A stretch of 64,000 nt of DNA from Streptomyces spongiicola (GCF_003122365.1 NZ_CP029254.1:744001-808000), one strand, 5' to 3'. Positions 49,962 to 58,813 are shown, counted from the stretch's first letter. Notes: generated by a model from the letters alone, not told the origin. A program made the numbers and translations.

Positions 49962-51104
49962 TCACAGCAGCTCCCTCAGCCGGTCCGCCAGCAGGTCCCA
50001 GCGCCAGCGCTCCTCGACCCACTCACGGCCGCGCTCGCCCATGCGGCGGCGCAGCGCGGGATCCAGGAGGAGGGTGGTGACACGCTCCGCGGTCTCCTGC
50101 GGGGAACCGCCGCGGACGACCCAGCCCGACTCGCCGTCGAGCACCGCGTCCGGTGCCCCGCCCGAGTCACCGGCGACGACCGGGAGTCCCGTCGCGGACG
50201 CCTCCAGGTAGACGATGCCGAGGCCCTCCACGTCCAGCCCGCCGCGCCGGGTGCGGCAGGGCATCGCGAAGACGTCACCGGCGCCGTAGTGCGCGGGCAG
50301 CTCCTCCCAGGGGACCGCGCCGGTGAAGCGGACCGACTCGGCCACTCCCGTGGTGCCGGCGAGCTTGCGCAGGTCCTTCTCGTAGGGCCCGCCGCCGACG
50401 ATCAGCAGCACCGCCTCCGGCACCTCGGCGAGGATCGCGGGCATGGCCCTGACCAGGGTGTCCTGGCCCTTGCGCGGCACGAGCCGGGACACGCAGACGA
50501 CGACCGGGCGGTCGGTGAGCCCGAGCCGCTCGCGCACCGCCTCGCCACCCGAGCCCGGGTGGAAGGCCTTCTCGTCGACGCCCGGCGGCAGCTGCACCAT
50601 CCGCCCGGCCGCCTCGGGCGTCAGCGCGGCGGCGATCCGCGAACGCGTGTACTCGCCGAGGTAGGTGACGGTGTCCGTGCCCTCGCCGATCCGGCGCAGC
50701 AGCCGCCGGGCTCCGGGCAGCTGTGCCCAACCCGCCTCGTGGCCGTGGGTGGTGGCCACCAGGCGCCGCGCCCCGGCCCGGCGCAGCGCCGGGGCCATCA
50801 GCCCGAGCGGGGCGGCGGCGCCGAACCACACCGACGTGCAGCCGTGCTCCCGCAGCAGTCCGGCGGCGCGCCCGGTGACGCGCGGGGTGGGCAGCAGCAT
50901 GGTCGTACGGTCGCGGACCACCCGGTAGGGCTGTTCGGCGTCGAAGGCGGCCGTCGCCTCGGCGCCCTCGCGACCGCGCTTCCACGTGGAGGCGTAGACG
51001 ACGATATGTTCGGGGTCCAGCCGCAGCGCGATGTTGTGGAGGAACGCCTGGATGCCGCCGGGACGGGGCGGGAAGTCGTTGGTGACGATCAGGGTCTTGT
51101 CCAT
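49962..51104 (-). CDS. GT4-family glycosyltransferase, PimB-like
   Basis: A 380-residue GT-B glycosyltransferase. The N-terminal TLIVTNDFPPRPGGIQAFLH (residues 4-23) is the acceptor-side glycine-rich loop. The C-terminal donor domain has VVCVSRLVPRKGQDTLVRA near 199-217, GGGPYEKDL and the E-x7-E motif in EGLGIVYLEASATGLPVV near 300-317. This matches actinobacterial phosphatidylinositol mannosyltransferase PimB'. Mannolipid synthesis at the inner face of the membrane is likely but not proven. A tactgt -10-like hexamer 9 bases upstream suggests a leaderless mRNA. It is divergent from a GT-C-type membrane protein. Confidence 0.87.
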   Translation of the reverse strand: MDKTLIVTNDFPPRPGGIQAFLHNIALRLDPEHIVVYASTWKRGREGAEATAAFDAEQPYRVVRDRTTMLLPTPRVTGRAAGLLREHGCTSVWFGAAAPLGLMAPALRRAGARRLVATTHGHEAGWAQLPGARRLLRRIGEGTDTVTYLGEYTRSRIAAALTPEAAGRMVQLPPGVDEKAFHPGSGGEAVRERLGLTDRPVVVCVSRLVPRKGQDTLVRAMPAILAEVPEAVLLIVGGGPYEKDLRKLAGTTGVAESVRFTGAVPWEELPAHYGAGDVFAMPCRTRRGGLDVEGLGIVYLEASATGLPVVAGDSGGAPDAVLDGESGWVVRGGSPQETAERVTTLLLDPALRRRMGERGREWVEERWRWDLLADRLRELL

Positions 51105-51232
51105 CGCCGCCGACAGTACCAACGGCCGCCGCGCCTGATCGCGGGCGGACGGGCGTCCGGCATGATGGCGGCCGGGCCGGCAGGGCGGCGGCGCTCAGGG
51201 GCACGGAACGGATCGGACGGCACGGGGTGGTC

Positions 51233-52549
51233 ATGACAGGCACAGGGCGTTCCGCCGGGTCGGGGCCCGAAGCGTCCGGGGCCGTGGCGGGAGGGGCCGT
51301 GACGGGCTGGGCCGTGGCGGGAGGAGCCGTGGCGGGAGGGGCCGTGGCGGCCTTCGCCCTCTCCAGAACGCTGCTGCTGCTCTGGGTCCTGAAGGTCCTC
51401 CCCGTCCGCGGCCCCGATGTGACCAGCGACGTCGCCGTGATCTACCGGGGCTGGTACGAGGTGCTGAGCACCGGCACCTACCCGCTGGACGACGTCACCT
51501 GGCAGTACCCGCCCGCGGCCGCCCTGGCGATCCTCTCCCCCGGCCTGGTGCCCTCCCTCGACTATGTGCACGCGTTCTTCGCCCTGGTCCTGGTGTGCGA
51601 CGCGGCGGTCCTGGGGCTGCTGCTGTACGCGGGGCGGCGGCCCGGGAAGTCGGTGAGAGGCGTCTGGTTCTGGATCGCGGGGCTGCCCCTGCTGGGTCCG
51701 ACGGCCTACGCCAGGTACGACCTGATGGTGACGGCGGTCGCGGTGGCCGCGCTCCTCGCCGCCGCCCGCCGCCCGGGGGTCGCCGGGGCGCTCGCCGGGT
51801 TCGGCGCGATGCTGAAGGTGTGGCCGGTGCTGCTGCTGGCCGGGCTCCGGCAGCGCCGCGCATGGGCCGCGGCCGCGGTCACGGGGGCGGCCCTGCTGCT
51901 GGTCCTCACGGCGTCGATGCCCGGGGCGCTGGCCTTCCTCGGTTTCCAGCGGGACCGGGGCACGGAGGTCGAGTCGCTGGGCGCGCTGGTCTTCCACGTC
52001 GCCCGGCACTTCGGCTGGGAGGGGCAGGTGCTGCTGAACTACGGCTCGGTCGAGTTCCTCGGCCCGTACGTCCCCCTGGTCAGCGGTGCGGCACTCGGTC
52101 TCACCGCCGCCGCGTTCGGCTGGCTGGCCCTGTGGCGGCTGCGGGCGGCGGAGTTCTCCGCCGCCACCCCCGCCGACGCGGCGTTCACGGCCGTGCTGCT
52201 GTTCACGACCACCAGCCGGGTGATCAGCCCCCAGTACCTGGTCTGGCTGCTGGGACTGGCCGCGGTCTGCCTCGCCTTCCGGGGGAGCCTGATGGCCCTT
52301 CCGGGCCTGCTGGTGCTGGCTGCCACCGGGCTCACCTTCCTGGAGTTCCCCGTCTGGTTCGACAAGGTGGTCGCGAGCGACCCCGCCGGGATCGCGGTCC
52401 TGGCGGCCCGCAACGGCCTGCTGGTGGCGGCCGCGCTGCTGGCGTGCCGCCGCCTGTGGACGGACACCGTCCCGCCGGGCCGGCGCCGGGGCGGCGGGCG
52501 GTCGCTCCCGGCCCGCTCCGGCCGCGACCGGGCCTCGGTCGGGTCCTGA
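51233..52549 (+). CDS. GT87-type polytopic membrane glycosyltransferase
   Basis: About 438 residues with 10 or more hydrophobic segments. The first periplasmic loop contains SDVAVIYRGWYEVLSTGTYP and DDVTWQYPP, the pattern of DUF2029/GT87 mannosyltransferases that use polyprenyl-phosphate mannose, with acidic residues near position 65. ARYDLMVTAVAVAALL and SPQYLVWLLGL are further family-like segments. Divergent from the PimB-like gene, it may extend the same lipoglycan. The N-terminal 45 residues contain an AVAGGAV repeat encoded by gccgtggcgggaggg iterations. The GTG at 51227 is an alternative start. Confidence 0.8.
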   Translation: MTGTGRSAGSGPEASGAVAGGAVTGWAVAGGAVAGGAVAAFALSRTLLLLWVLKVLPVRGPDVTSDVAVIYRGWYEVLSTGTYPLDDVTWQYPPAAALAILSPGLVPSLDYVHAFFALVLVCDAAVLGLLLYAGRRPGKSVRGVWFWIAGLPLLGPTAYARYDLMVTAVAVAALLAAARRPGVAGALAGFGAMLKVWPVLLLAGLRQRRAWAAAAVTGAALLLVLTASMPGALAFLGFQRDRGTEVESLGALVFHVARHFGWEGQVLLNYGSVEFLGPYVPLVSGAALGLTAAAFGWLALWRLRAAEFSAATPADAAFTAVLLFTTTSRVISPQYLVWLLGLAAVCLAFRGSLMALPGLLVLAATGLTFLEFPVWFDKVVASDPAGIAVLAARNGLLVAAALLACRRLWTDTVPPGRRRGGGRSLPARSGRDRASVGS

Positions 52550-52597
52550 CCCTCCCCCCGGGGACCGCGCCACCGGGCGGCACGGGCGGCACGGGCG

Positions 52598-52779
52598 GCC
52601 GGCTCCGTCCGGGACGCTCCGGACCGTCCGTCCGGCGGGGACGGGAGCAGCGATACGGAGTCGCACGCGCCACCGCCCGACGAGCCGTCGGGCACCTGCG
52701 CGAAACCGGATACGTGCGCACCGTTCCTCAGCGCGGCTCATACGTCATCAACCGGTCGCAACCACATTCGATCGAGTGA
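52598..52779 (+). pseudogene. fragment of a GntR-type winged-helix DNA-binding domain
   Basis: The frame reads GPSVRRGREQRYGVARATA, then RRAVGHLRETGYVRTV and PQRGSYVINRS before a TGA. This is the recognition-helix and wing part of a GntR DNA-binding domain. No start codon or first helix of the domain is seen upstream; that part merges into GC-rich sequence after the GT87 gene. It is therefore probably a truncated regulator, though a very short functional protein cannot be excluded. Confidence 0.55.
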
Positions 52780-53294
52780 CCCATGCCCGTCCGCCCGCCA
52801 CGGGGGAACGGCGGACGGACGGGGCGGCATGGAGGCTGACAGCCCACGGTCGCGCCCGGGTGAGGCGTTGTCCGTCGGGGCCGACGTGCAACCGCCGCAG
52901 ACGGTCGGCAGGCAGGCACCCGTCCGCCCGCCGGCCCCTGCCGGGGGTGGTGTGGGAGAACCGTGAACGGGTCATCCCCGGCAGGGGGCGGACCCTTCAC
53001 GGGCAGACCCGTCGTCACGGGCAGACCCGTCGTCACGGGCAGATCTGTCGTTTGCGGGCCCGGCAGTACGTCGTGCCGGCGCGCTTCTCGGTCTGCCGGT
53101 GCCCACACGTCCTGGTCGTGGTCATCGCGCCACCCCTGCGGGCAGGGGTACGGGGTACGGGGTACGGGGTACGGGGTACGTCCCCGGCTCGGTGCCCGGT
53201 GAATGCCGCCGGAACCGCCCGCGGGCAGCGCGCGCGGCGGGGGCACGTGGGCAGGCATGGCCGGCGTGGTGGACCGCGCGGCGCGGGCTCCGGA
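52780..53294. repeat. 515-bp intergenic region with two short tandem arrays
   Basis: cgtcacgggcagaccc is iterated three times at about 52997-53045, and ggggtacg-type 8-bp units are repeated five times at 53147-53180. Between them is a possible 30-codon gene on the minus strand (53033-53125). Otherwise no gene was recognised. Confidence 0.65.
53033..53125 (-). CDS. possible 30-residue cysteine-containing small protein
   Basis: The peptide starts MTTTRTCGHRQTEKRAG and continues TTYCRARKRQICP. It has three cysteines and a CGH motif, reminiscent of the first half of small CGHxxT...C-type zinc-ribbon proteins found in actinobacteria and their phages. An AGGGGTGG ribosome-binding-like stretch lies about 5 bases before the ATG. 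It is very short and lies in repeat-rich DNA. It could equally be the truncated start of a longer gene whose 3' part was replaced by repeats. Confidence 0.35.
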   Translation of the reverse strand: MTTTRTCGHRQTEKRAGTTYCRARKRQICP

Positions 53295-54620
53295 TCACCG
53301 GCCCAGCCGCTCGACCAGGTACTCCCGCCAGTCCGCGGTAAAGCGGTCCCGGCTCGTGCCCAGGACCTCGCCGAACGCCGAGTCCACCGCTCCGTCGCGC
53401 GACTCCGCGGCGCCCACCGCCCGGTAGAACGCGCGCAGCCGGTCCTCGCCCCAGCGGGCGGCGATCAGCTCGCAGGCCAGCAGGCCGCCCTCGTACGCGC
53501 GGCCCAGCGCGCGTTCACCGCCGCCGAAGCGGAAGTCGCCGTCTGCGGGGAGGGCGCCGGGAAGGTCGCCGCCGAGGACCGCGCGGCGCAGTTCCGGTGC
53601 GGTCTCCCGGGCGTCGCGGCCGGTGCCGCGGTAGGCGGCCCAGTCGGCGAATCCCTCGGAGAGCCAGAGCGGGGTGGCGGCCGAGGTGTGCGCGCGGGTC
53701 GCCACGTGTGCGGTCTCGTGGGTGAGGACGAAGCGTCGGCCGTGATCGCCGAGGGCCTCGTACGCCTCGGGGTTGACGGTCACCCGGTCCGCGGGCGCTG
53801 GCCCGCCGGCCTCGCCGGGAGCCGCCGCGAGGCCCGTGGTGACCGCCGCGACGCCCCGGTACTGCTCGGCCGGGGCGCCGAGCAGCCGGCCCATGGCGTC
53901 CAGCGAGCCGGGCACCAGGACCACCACCCGCCCGGGCCAGGCCCCGCCCCAGGCGGCCGAGACCGCGGGGACGGCCCGGTCCGCGTCCGCCGCGATCTTC
54001 CGGAGCCGCGCCTGCTGCTGCCCCGCGCCGAGGACCAGGCTGTGCGTGCCGCGCACCACCTCGATGTCGCCCTGCTGCCACAGCGGCTGTGCGGCGCCGG
54101 GGCCCGGGCGGTCGGCGGTGATGTACCAGCGGCCGTCCCGCTCGGCGAGTTCCAGCCGGCGCCCGGCGGTCGCGGGCGAGGCGTCGAATCCGTCGAGCCG
54201 GTAGCGCAGTTCGGCGTCGGCCGCGGCCCGGTCGCCGGAGCGCCGCACCTCGGTGAGCCGGTACTCCCAGGAACGGAGCGGGAGGGCGGAGAGGTTCGCG
54301 AACTCCGCCCTCCCGGCCGCTGTCAGCTGCCGCGCGGAGGGGTCGACCGCCGAGAGGTAGCCGGCCTCGTCGTGGCGGAGCACCGCGGCGGCGCGGTCGT
54401 CGAGCATCCGCTGCACCTCGCGGCCGGTGGTGTCGCGCCCCGGTGCGCCGGCACAGCCGCCCGCCGGCAGCGCCCCGGTCAGGACGAGCACGACCAGGAC
54501 GAGCACGACCAGGACGCGCCCGGTCGGGAAGCGCCCGGCCACGACGCGCCCGGCCGGCAGGAGGACCGCCGCGCGCCCTCGTCTCGCCGCCGTCCATCCG
54601 AGGAATCCCTGACCGGCCAC
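53295..54620 (-). CDS. membrane-anchored zinc metallopeptidase-like protein (HExxH)
   Basis: A 441-residue protein. After a basic N-terminus there is one hydrophobic segment (VLVVLVLVVLVLTGALPAGG, about residues 36-55) with a nearby cysteine (GGC), so it may be a membrane-anchored or lipoprotein enzyme. The C-terminal half has the metallopeptidase motif FVLTHETAHVATRAH near 289-303, followed by WLSEGFADWAAYRG near 312-325. This HExxH-x18-E spacing is typical of gluzincins (M1-like). The middle domain resembles an NTF2-like fold. Substrate unknown. The hydrophobic segment is encoded by gagcacgaccag iterations. Confidence 0.8.
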   Translation of the reverse strand: MAGQGFLGWTAARRGRAAVLLPAGRVVAGRFPTGRVLVVLVLVVLVLTGALPAGGCAGAPGRDTTGREVQRMLDDRAAAVLRHDEAGYLSAVDPSARQLTAAGRAEFANLSALPLRSWEYRLTEVRRSGDRAAADAELRYRLDGFDASPATAGRRLELAERDGRWYITADRPGPGAAQPLWQQGDIEVVRGTHSLVLGAGQQQARLRKIAADADRAVPAVSAAWGGAWPGRVVVLVPGSLDAMGRLLGAPAEQYRGVAAVTTGLAAAPGEAGGPAPADRVTVNPEAYEALGDHGRRFVLTHETAHVATRAHTSAATPLWLSEGFADWAAYRGTGRDARETAPELRRAVLGGDLPGALPADGDFRFGGGERALGRAYEGGLLACELIAARWGEDRLRAFYRAVGAAESRDGAVDSAFGEVLGTSRDRFTADWREYLVERLGR

Positions 54621-54672
54621 CCCGCCGATGGTAGGCGAGCGGGAGAGCGGAACCGCCCCGTCCGCGGTCCGC

Positions 54673-55701
54673 TCAGGGCCGGGTCACCGAGGCGATCGGC
54701 ATCATCCCCACCGGGTCGTAGCGCACGGCCGCACCCGGGTAGGGCGCGTGGACCACCTGGCCGTTGCCGACGTACATGGCCACATGGCTGGCGTCGGAGC
54801 GGTAGGTGACCAGGTCGCCGGGCCTGGCCCGGGACAGCGGCACCTGCTGTCCGGCGTACCGCTGCGCCTGGGAGGTGCGGGGCAGTCCCACCCCCGCCCG
54901 GGCGTAGGACCACTGGGTGAGACCGGAGCAGTCGAAGCCGTTCGGCCCGTTGGCTCCCCAGACGTAGGGCTTGCCGACCGCGCCCCGTGCGGCCGCCACG
55001 GCGGCGGCGGCGCGGGCCGACGAGGGGCCCGCCCCGCCCGACAGGTCGGGGACGGCCCGGCCGGAGCGCGACCCCCGGTCGTACGCGGCACGCTCCACCG
55101 CGGGCAGGGACGACAGCAGCCGCTCGGCCGTCGCGAGCTTCGCCTCGACGGCCCGCTTGTGGCGGGCCAGCGCGGTCCTGGTGCGTTCCAGCTCCGCCAG
55201 CTTCCGGGCTGCCTCGGAGCGCTCCTGGCCGAGCCGCCGCTGGGCCCGCCGGAGGTCGGCCAGGGCGGCCGCCTCCCGGTCGCCCAGCCGGTCCAGCACC
55301 GCGGCCCGGTCCAGGAACGTGTCAGGGTCGCCGGAGAGCAGCAGGGCGAGCGCGGGGTCCACCCCTCCGGAGCGGTACTGGGCGCCGGCCACGGAGCCGA
55401 GCGCGTCCCGCGCCCGGTTGAGGTCCTCCTGGCCGCGGGCCGCCCGCTGCCGGGCCCGGGCCACCTGGTCGCCCAGTTCCTCGGCGTGCTCGGCCGCCTC
55501 GTTGTAGCGCTCCGTCGCCTGCTCGGCCTGCTCGTGCAGCCGGTCGACCATGGCGCGGGTGGCGGCGGGGCCGGTGGACGGGTCGGCTCCGGCGGGTGCG
55601 GTACCGAGCGCGGCCGCGGCGGTCGCCACCGTGGCGGAGAGGAGGGCGACCCGGGCACCTCCGTGGAAACCGGACACCGGGGCTCGGCGATGGGACGCCA
55701 C
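54673..55701 (-). CDS. secreted NlpC/P60 peptidoglycan endopeptidase with N-terminal coiled coil
   Basis: A 342-residue exported hydrolase. The signal sequence (ARVALLSATVATAAAALGT, about residues 18-36) is followed by a long coiled coil (about 45-205) containing SVAGAQYRSGGVDPALALLL. The C40 catalytic domain has GKPYVWGANGPNGFDCSGLT (nucleophile Cys near 258), SHVAMYVGNG (His) and VVHAPYPG. It cleaves peptide stems. It is a tandem paralogue of the next gene and has exactly the same length. The GTG has an AAGGGAG site about 11 bases upstream. Confidence 0.93.
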   Translation of the reverse strand: MASHRRAPVSGFHGGARVALLSATVATAAAALGTAPAGADPSTGPAATRAMVDRLHEQAEQATERYNEAAEHAEELGDQVARARQRAARGQEDLNRARDALGSVAGAQYRSGGVDPALALLLSGDPDTFLDRAAVLDRLGDREAAALADLRRAQRRLGQERSEAARKLAELERTRTALARHKRAVEAKLATAERLLSSLPAVERAAYDRGSRSGRAVPDLSGGAGPSSARAAAAVAAARGAVGKPYVWGANGPNGFDCSGLTQWSYARAGVGLPRTSQAQRYAGQQVPLSRARPGDLVTYRSDASHVAMYVGNGQVVHAPYPGAAVRYDPVGMMPIASVTRP

Positions 55702-55943
55702 AGGAGCCGTACTCCCTTCCGCTGGACGCAGCCTGGGCGGCTGCTGCGCGGCAGACAGTAGCGGCGGGGGAAGCGAACGGCCAAAACCGGCATCGGGCAC
55801 CCGAGGTGACGCCCCGCGGGAGACCGACAGGTCACCGGCGGGGCGCGCGGTCAGCGGCGCATGCCGTAGTTCGCCCGAACGGACGCCGGTCCGAGGGGCA
55901 CCGGCCCGAAAGACGTCGGCTCCGGCCGCCGGACCGTGGGGAT

Positions 55944-56079
55944 GTCAGACCCGTACGCCGGACCGGAAGTACGTCAGACCCGTACGCCGGACCGGAAGTA
56001 CGTCAGACCCGTACGCCGGACCGTGGGGACGTCAGCGTCGGTCGCCGGACCGGAAGTACGTCAGACCCGTACGCCGAAC
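55944..56079 (-). repeat. 29-bp tandem repeat overlapping the 3' end of the second NlpC/P60 gene
   Basis: Units start at 55944, 55973, 56002, 56031 and 56060 (partial). The last unit is the end of the coding sequence itself, so gtcagacccgtacgcc encodes the terminal GVRV and stop on the minus strand. The downstream units are copies of this gene end. There are no spacers between copies. Confidence 0.9.
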
Positions 56080-57089
56080 TGGAAGGTGCCCATGTAGTCC
56101 ATGGACTCGTAGCGGACGACGGTACCGGGCTTGGGGGCGTGCAGGATCTGGTTGTTGCCCGCGTACAGGCCCACGTGCGAAAGGCCGTTGAAGAAGACCA
56201 GGTCGCCCGGCTTGAGCTGGCTGCGCCCGATCTTCACACCGTCGTTCTGCTGGGTGTAGGTGGTCCGGGTGAGGCTCACGCCCGCCTGCCGGTAGGCCCA
56301 CTGCGTCAGCCCGGAGCAGTCGTAGGAGTTGGGGCCCTCGGCGCCGGAGACATACGGCTTGCCCAGCTGGGTGGCGGCGGCGTTGAGCGCGGCTGCGCCG
56401 CGCTGGGAGGCCGGCACCTCGTTGCCGAGGCTCACCCGGTCGCCGGCGGCGCGGCTGGCGCGCTGCTCCTCCTCCTCCATCTCCGCCCGCTCTTCGGCGG
56501 TCAGGGTGTTGAGGAGCTTCTGGGCCTCGGAGAGCTTGCCCTGGATCTTGCTCTTCTTCTCGCCCAGGGTCTGGCGGACGTCCTGGAGGTCGGCGAGCTT
56601 GCGGGTGGCCTCGGCGCGCTGCTGGGCGAGGTCCCGCTGCTTCGACTGGATGTCCTCGAGCGCGGCGGCCTGCTTGGCGCCGAGCTGGTCCATCGCGGAG
56701 GCCTTGTCCAGGTACGTGTCCGGATCGCCGGAGAGGAAGAGCTGGACGGACGGGTCGATGCCGCCCGAGCGGTACTGGGCGCTGGCCACCGAACCCAGCT
56801 TGTCCCGCATGGTGTTGAGCTCGTCCTGCCCGCGGGCGACGCGGTCCTGGATCGCGTCGACCTCCTTCTGGAGCTTGGTCTGCTGCTCCTTGGCGAGGCT
56901 GTGGTCCTCGGTGGCCTTCTCCGCCTCGTGGTAGAGGGCGTCGACCTTGGCCTTGACCTCGTCCTTGCTGGGCTTGGCCGGTGCGGCCTGAGCGGCCTGG
57001 GAGGTGAGGGCGACGGCCGCGGCCGCGGTCGCCGTGAGCACGGTCACACGAGTGCGGCTCGGCTGCTTGGGACGACGGTGGGACGCCAC
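56061..57089 (-). CDS. secreted NlpC/P60 peptidoglycan endopeptidase with N-terminal coiled coil
   Basis: A 342-residue paralogue of the preceding enzyme. A signal sequence (VTVLTATAAAAVALTSQAAQA, in part, about residues 15-35) is followed by a charged coiled coil to about residue 215 with ASAQYRSGGIDPSVQLFLSG. The catalytic domain has YVSGAEGPNSYDCSGLTQWA (nucleophile Cys near 261), LSHVGLYAGNN and ILHAPKPGT. Related enzymes act in growth and spore germination. The GTG has an AAGGAG site about 10 bases upstream. A promoter and a structured leader of about 165 bases lie upstream. Confidence 0.94.
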   Translation of the reverse strand: MASHRRPKQPSRTRVTVLTATAAAAVALTSQAAQAAPAKPSKDEVKAKVDALYHEAEKATEDHSLAKEQQTKLQKEVDAIQDRVARGQDELNTMRDKLGSVASAQYRSGGIDPSVQLFLSGDPDTYLDKASAMDQLGAKQAAALEDIQSKQRDLAQQRAEATRKLADLQDVRQTLGEKKSKIQGKLSEAQKLLNTLTAEERAEMEEEEQRASRAAGDRVSLGNEVPASQRGAAALNAAATQLGKPYVSGAEGPNSYDCSGLTQWAYRQAGVSLTRTTYTQQNDGVKIGRSQLKPGDLVFFNGLSHVGLYAGNNQILHAPKPGTVVRYESMDYMGTFQFGVRV

Positions 57090-57253
57090 GAAGGCGAGCT
57101 CCTTCTTCCTCCAGCCGCCTGCCGGGCCACGGAGTGGCTCCCCGGCTCCGCGCACACTCGGACTCCCGCAAAGCAGAACGGAGCTGAACAGCGCGAATTC
57201 GGCGGTTCCTTCGCTGTCGCCCCGGATGGGCGATCAACCGCGCGAAGGTTCGA
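57090..57253 (-). promoter_or_regulatory. structured 5' leader of the NlpC/P60 gene
   Basis: The predicted leader of about 165 bases can form at least two good hairpins. One is at 57208-57248, with ccttcg/cgaagg outside and tcgccc/gggcga inside. The other is at 57121-57146, with gccggg/cccggc outside and ccac/gtgg inside. The second ends about 20 bases before the ribosome binding site. I could not match it to a known riboswitch class with confidence. Confidence 0.45.
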
Positions 57254-57259
57254 GGCCTG

Positions 57260-57289
57260 ACCCTAGTGACCTTCCTGTGATCAGTTCAA
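57260..57289 (-). promoter_or_regulatory. HrdB-type promoter of the NlpC/P60 gene
   Basis: On the minus strand TTGAAC (57284-57289) and TAGGGT (57260-57265) are separated by 18 bases, a good match to the vegetative sigma-factor consensus. The surrounding 60 bases are AT-richer than average for this genome. Confidence 0.65.
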
Positions 57290-57411
57290 ATCCTCATCAG
57301 AAAAATCTGGCCCACCAGGCGCATTCTTTACACACGGCACACGGCCCGTAGCGGTGACTTGACGGTACGTTCCGCGAAATCGGGCATTGCGCGCAGGAGT
57401 TGCGAGTCGCA

Positions 57412-58770
57412 CTAGACGCGCGAAAGCCTCTTCAGGAGCATCGCGGACGCCACCGGCCGCGCACCCGCCTTCGCCACCCCGTCCGCGACCTCCCGGTCCG
57501 TCGACACCACGACGACGGGCCGGCCCGGCGGTTCCGCCCGGACCAGCTGGCGGATCAGCTCGTCCGCGGTCACCCCTGGCTTGGAGAACAGCACCCGCAC
57601 CCCGCGCGGCGGCGCCAGCAGCACGGGCGCGGCGAGTTCGGCACCGTCGAAGACGCAGGTGATCTCGGCTCCGGTCTGCGCCGCCAGCATCGCCAGACCG
57701 CCGAGCAGCCGCAGCCGCTGCTTCTCCAGCGGCATCGTCGGATAACCGGTCTTCGTCACGTTGTAGCCGTCCACGAGCAGATGCACCTGGGGCAGCGCGA
57801 GCAGCTGGTCCAGCATCGCCGGGTCGGTCTCGGACAGCGCGCGCGCCGCGATGTCCCTGGGGGTCATCCGGCCGGGCTGCACCGCCTCGACGGTGTCGGC
57901 CGGGTGCAACGAGGCGGGCGGCAGGGCCAGTTCCCGGCGCAGCCCGGAGGCCGCGTCCAGCACGGTGTCGAGCAGCAGACGCACCCGCATGTCCTCGATC
58001 GACCGGCCTTCGCGGGCGGCCCTGCGGCTCGCCTCGACCGCGGCCTCCGCCTCGGCGAGCCTGGCCTTCAGCCGGCGCGCCTCGCTCTCGGCCGCGGCCA
58101 CCTGGGCCTGCGCCTCGGATCTGGCCCCCTCGTGCTCGGCGTTGCCGCGGCGCACCGCCGCCTCGGCGCGCTTGACGTCGCTGTGGGCGCTGCGGAGCTT
58201 GCGGTGCAGCGCGTCCGACTCCTTGCGGACCGCGTCCAGCTCGGTGCGCAGCCGCTCGGTCTCGGCCTTGTGCTGGGACTTCAGCCGGTCGAGTTCCTCG
58301 CGGAGCCGCTGCAGCTCCCGCCTGCTCTCCTCGTCCGCGCGCTCGGCGTCCGCGCGCTGGGCCTCCTCGCCGGCGGCGGCCACCAGCTTGACCCAGCCCG
58401 CCGGGCGCAGCACGAAGGCGGCGGCCGCCACGTCGACGGGGTCGGCGGCCGCGGGCGGCGTCCCCGCGTCCAGGGCGTCCGCCAGCTCGGGCTGGGAATC
58501 GCGGAGCCGCTCACCGATGCGCTGCCGGAAGACGGGGTCGCCCTCCAGGGCCGCGGCCATGGCGTTGCCCGCGTACTTCGCCCGGCGGGTAGGGGTGAAG
58601 CGGGCGTACTGCCGCAACTGGGCGGGGAGTTCGGTGACGGTCAGCCCGCCGAAGGCGTCCGAGACCAGGGCGACGACCCGTCGCCGCACACCCTCCGGCA
58701 GCGGGCGGTCGAGCGCCTCGGCGGCATCGCCGGCACCGGCCGGCCCGGCGCCGCTCTCGGACTGCTCCAC
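57412..58770 (-). CDS. NYN-domain (PIN-like) RNA-binding/nuclease protein with a coiled coil
   Basis: A 452-residue protein. Residues 1-130 form a helical N-terminal domain (RQYARFTPTRRAKYAGNAM near 55-73). A long charged coiled coil follows (about 135-255). The C-terminal domain (about 325-452) is a YacP-like NYN domain: VHLLVDGYNVTKTGYP supplies the first acidic residue, ITCVFDGAELAAPV the second, ADELIRQLVR the third and VVVSTDREVADG the fourth. Such domains are ribonucleases or RNA-binding. The GTG start has GGGGTGA about 8 bases upstream. Confidence 0.88.
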   Translation of the reverse strand: MEQSESGAGPAGAGDAAEALDRPLPEGVRRRVVALVSDAFGGLTVTELPAQLRQYARFTPTRRAKYAGNAMAAALEGDPVFRQRIGERLRDSQPELADALDAGTPPAAADPVDVAAAAFVLRPAGWVKLVAAAGEEAQRADAERADEESRRELQRLREELDRLKSQHKAETERLRTELDAVRKESDALHRKLRSAHSDVKRAEAAVRRGNAEHEGARSEAQAQVAAAESEARRLKARLAEAEAAVEASRRAAREGRSIEDMRVRLLLDTVLDAASGLRRELALPPASLHPADTVEAVQPGRMTPRDIAARALSETDPAMLDQLLALPQVHLLVDGYNVTKTGYPTMPLEKQRLRLLGGLAMLAAQTGAEITCVFDGAELAAPVLLAPPRGVRVLFSKPGVTADELIRQLVRAEPPGRPVVVVSTDREVADGVAKAGARPVASAMLLKRLSRV

Positions 58771-58813
58771 GATCGGTCACCCCACTGTCTTCCCGCGGGT
58801 CCGCACGGCTCCG

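Noticed and set aside
55944..56079. Regular 29-bp repeats resembling a CRISPR array
   Set aside because: The units are contiguous with no spacers and are copies of the neighbouring gene end; no cas genes are in the window.
57090..57253. c-di-AMP (ydaO) riboswitch before the NlpC/P60 gene
   Set aside because: Some fragments (cgcggagccggggagcc, ggaggaagaaggag) are reminiscent, but the long conserved core of that class is missing, so only an unassigned structured leader is reported.
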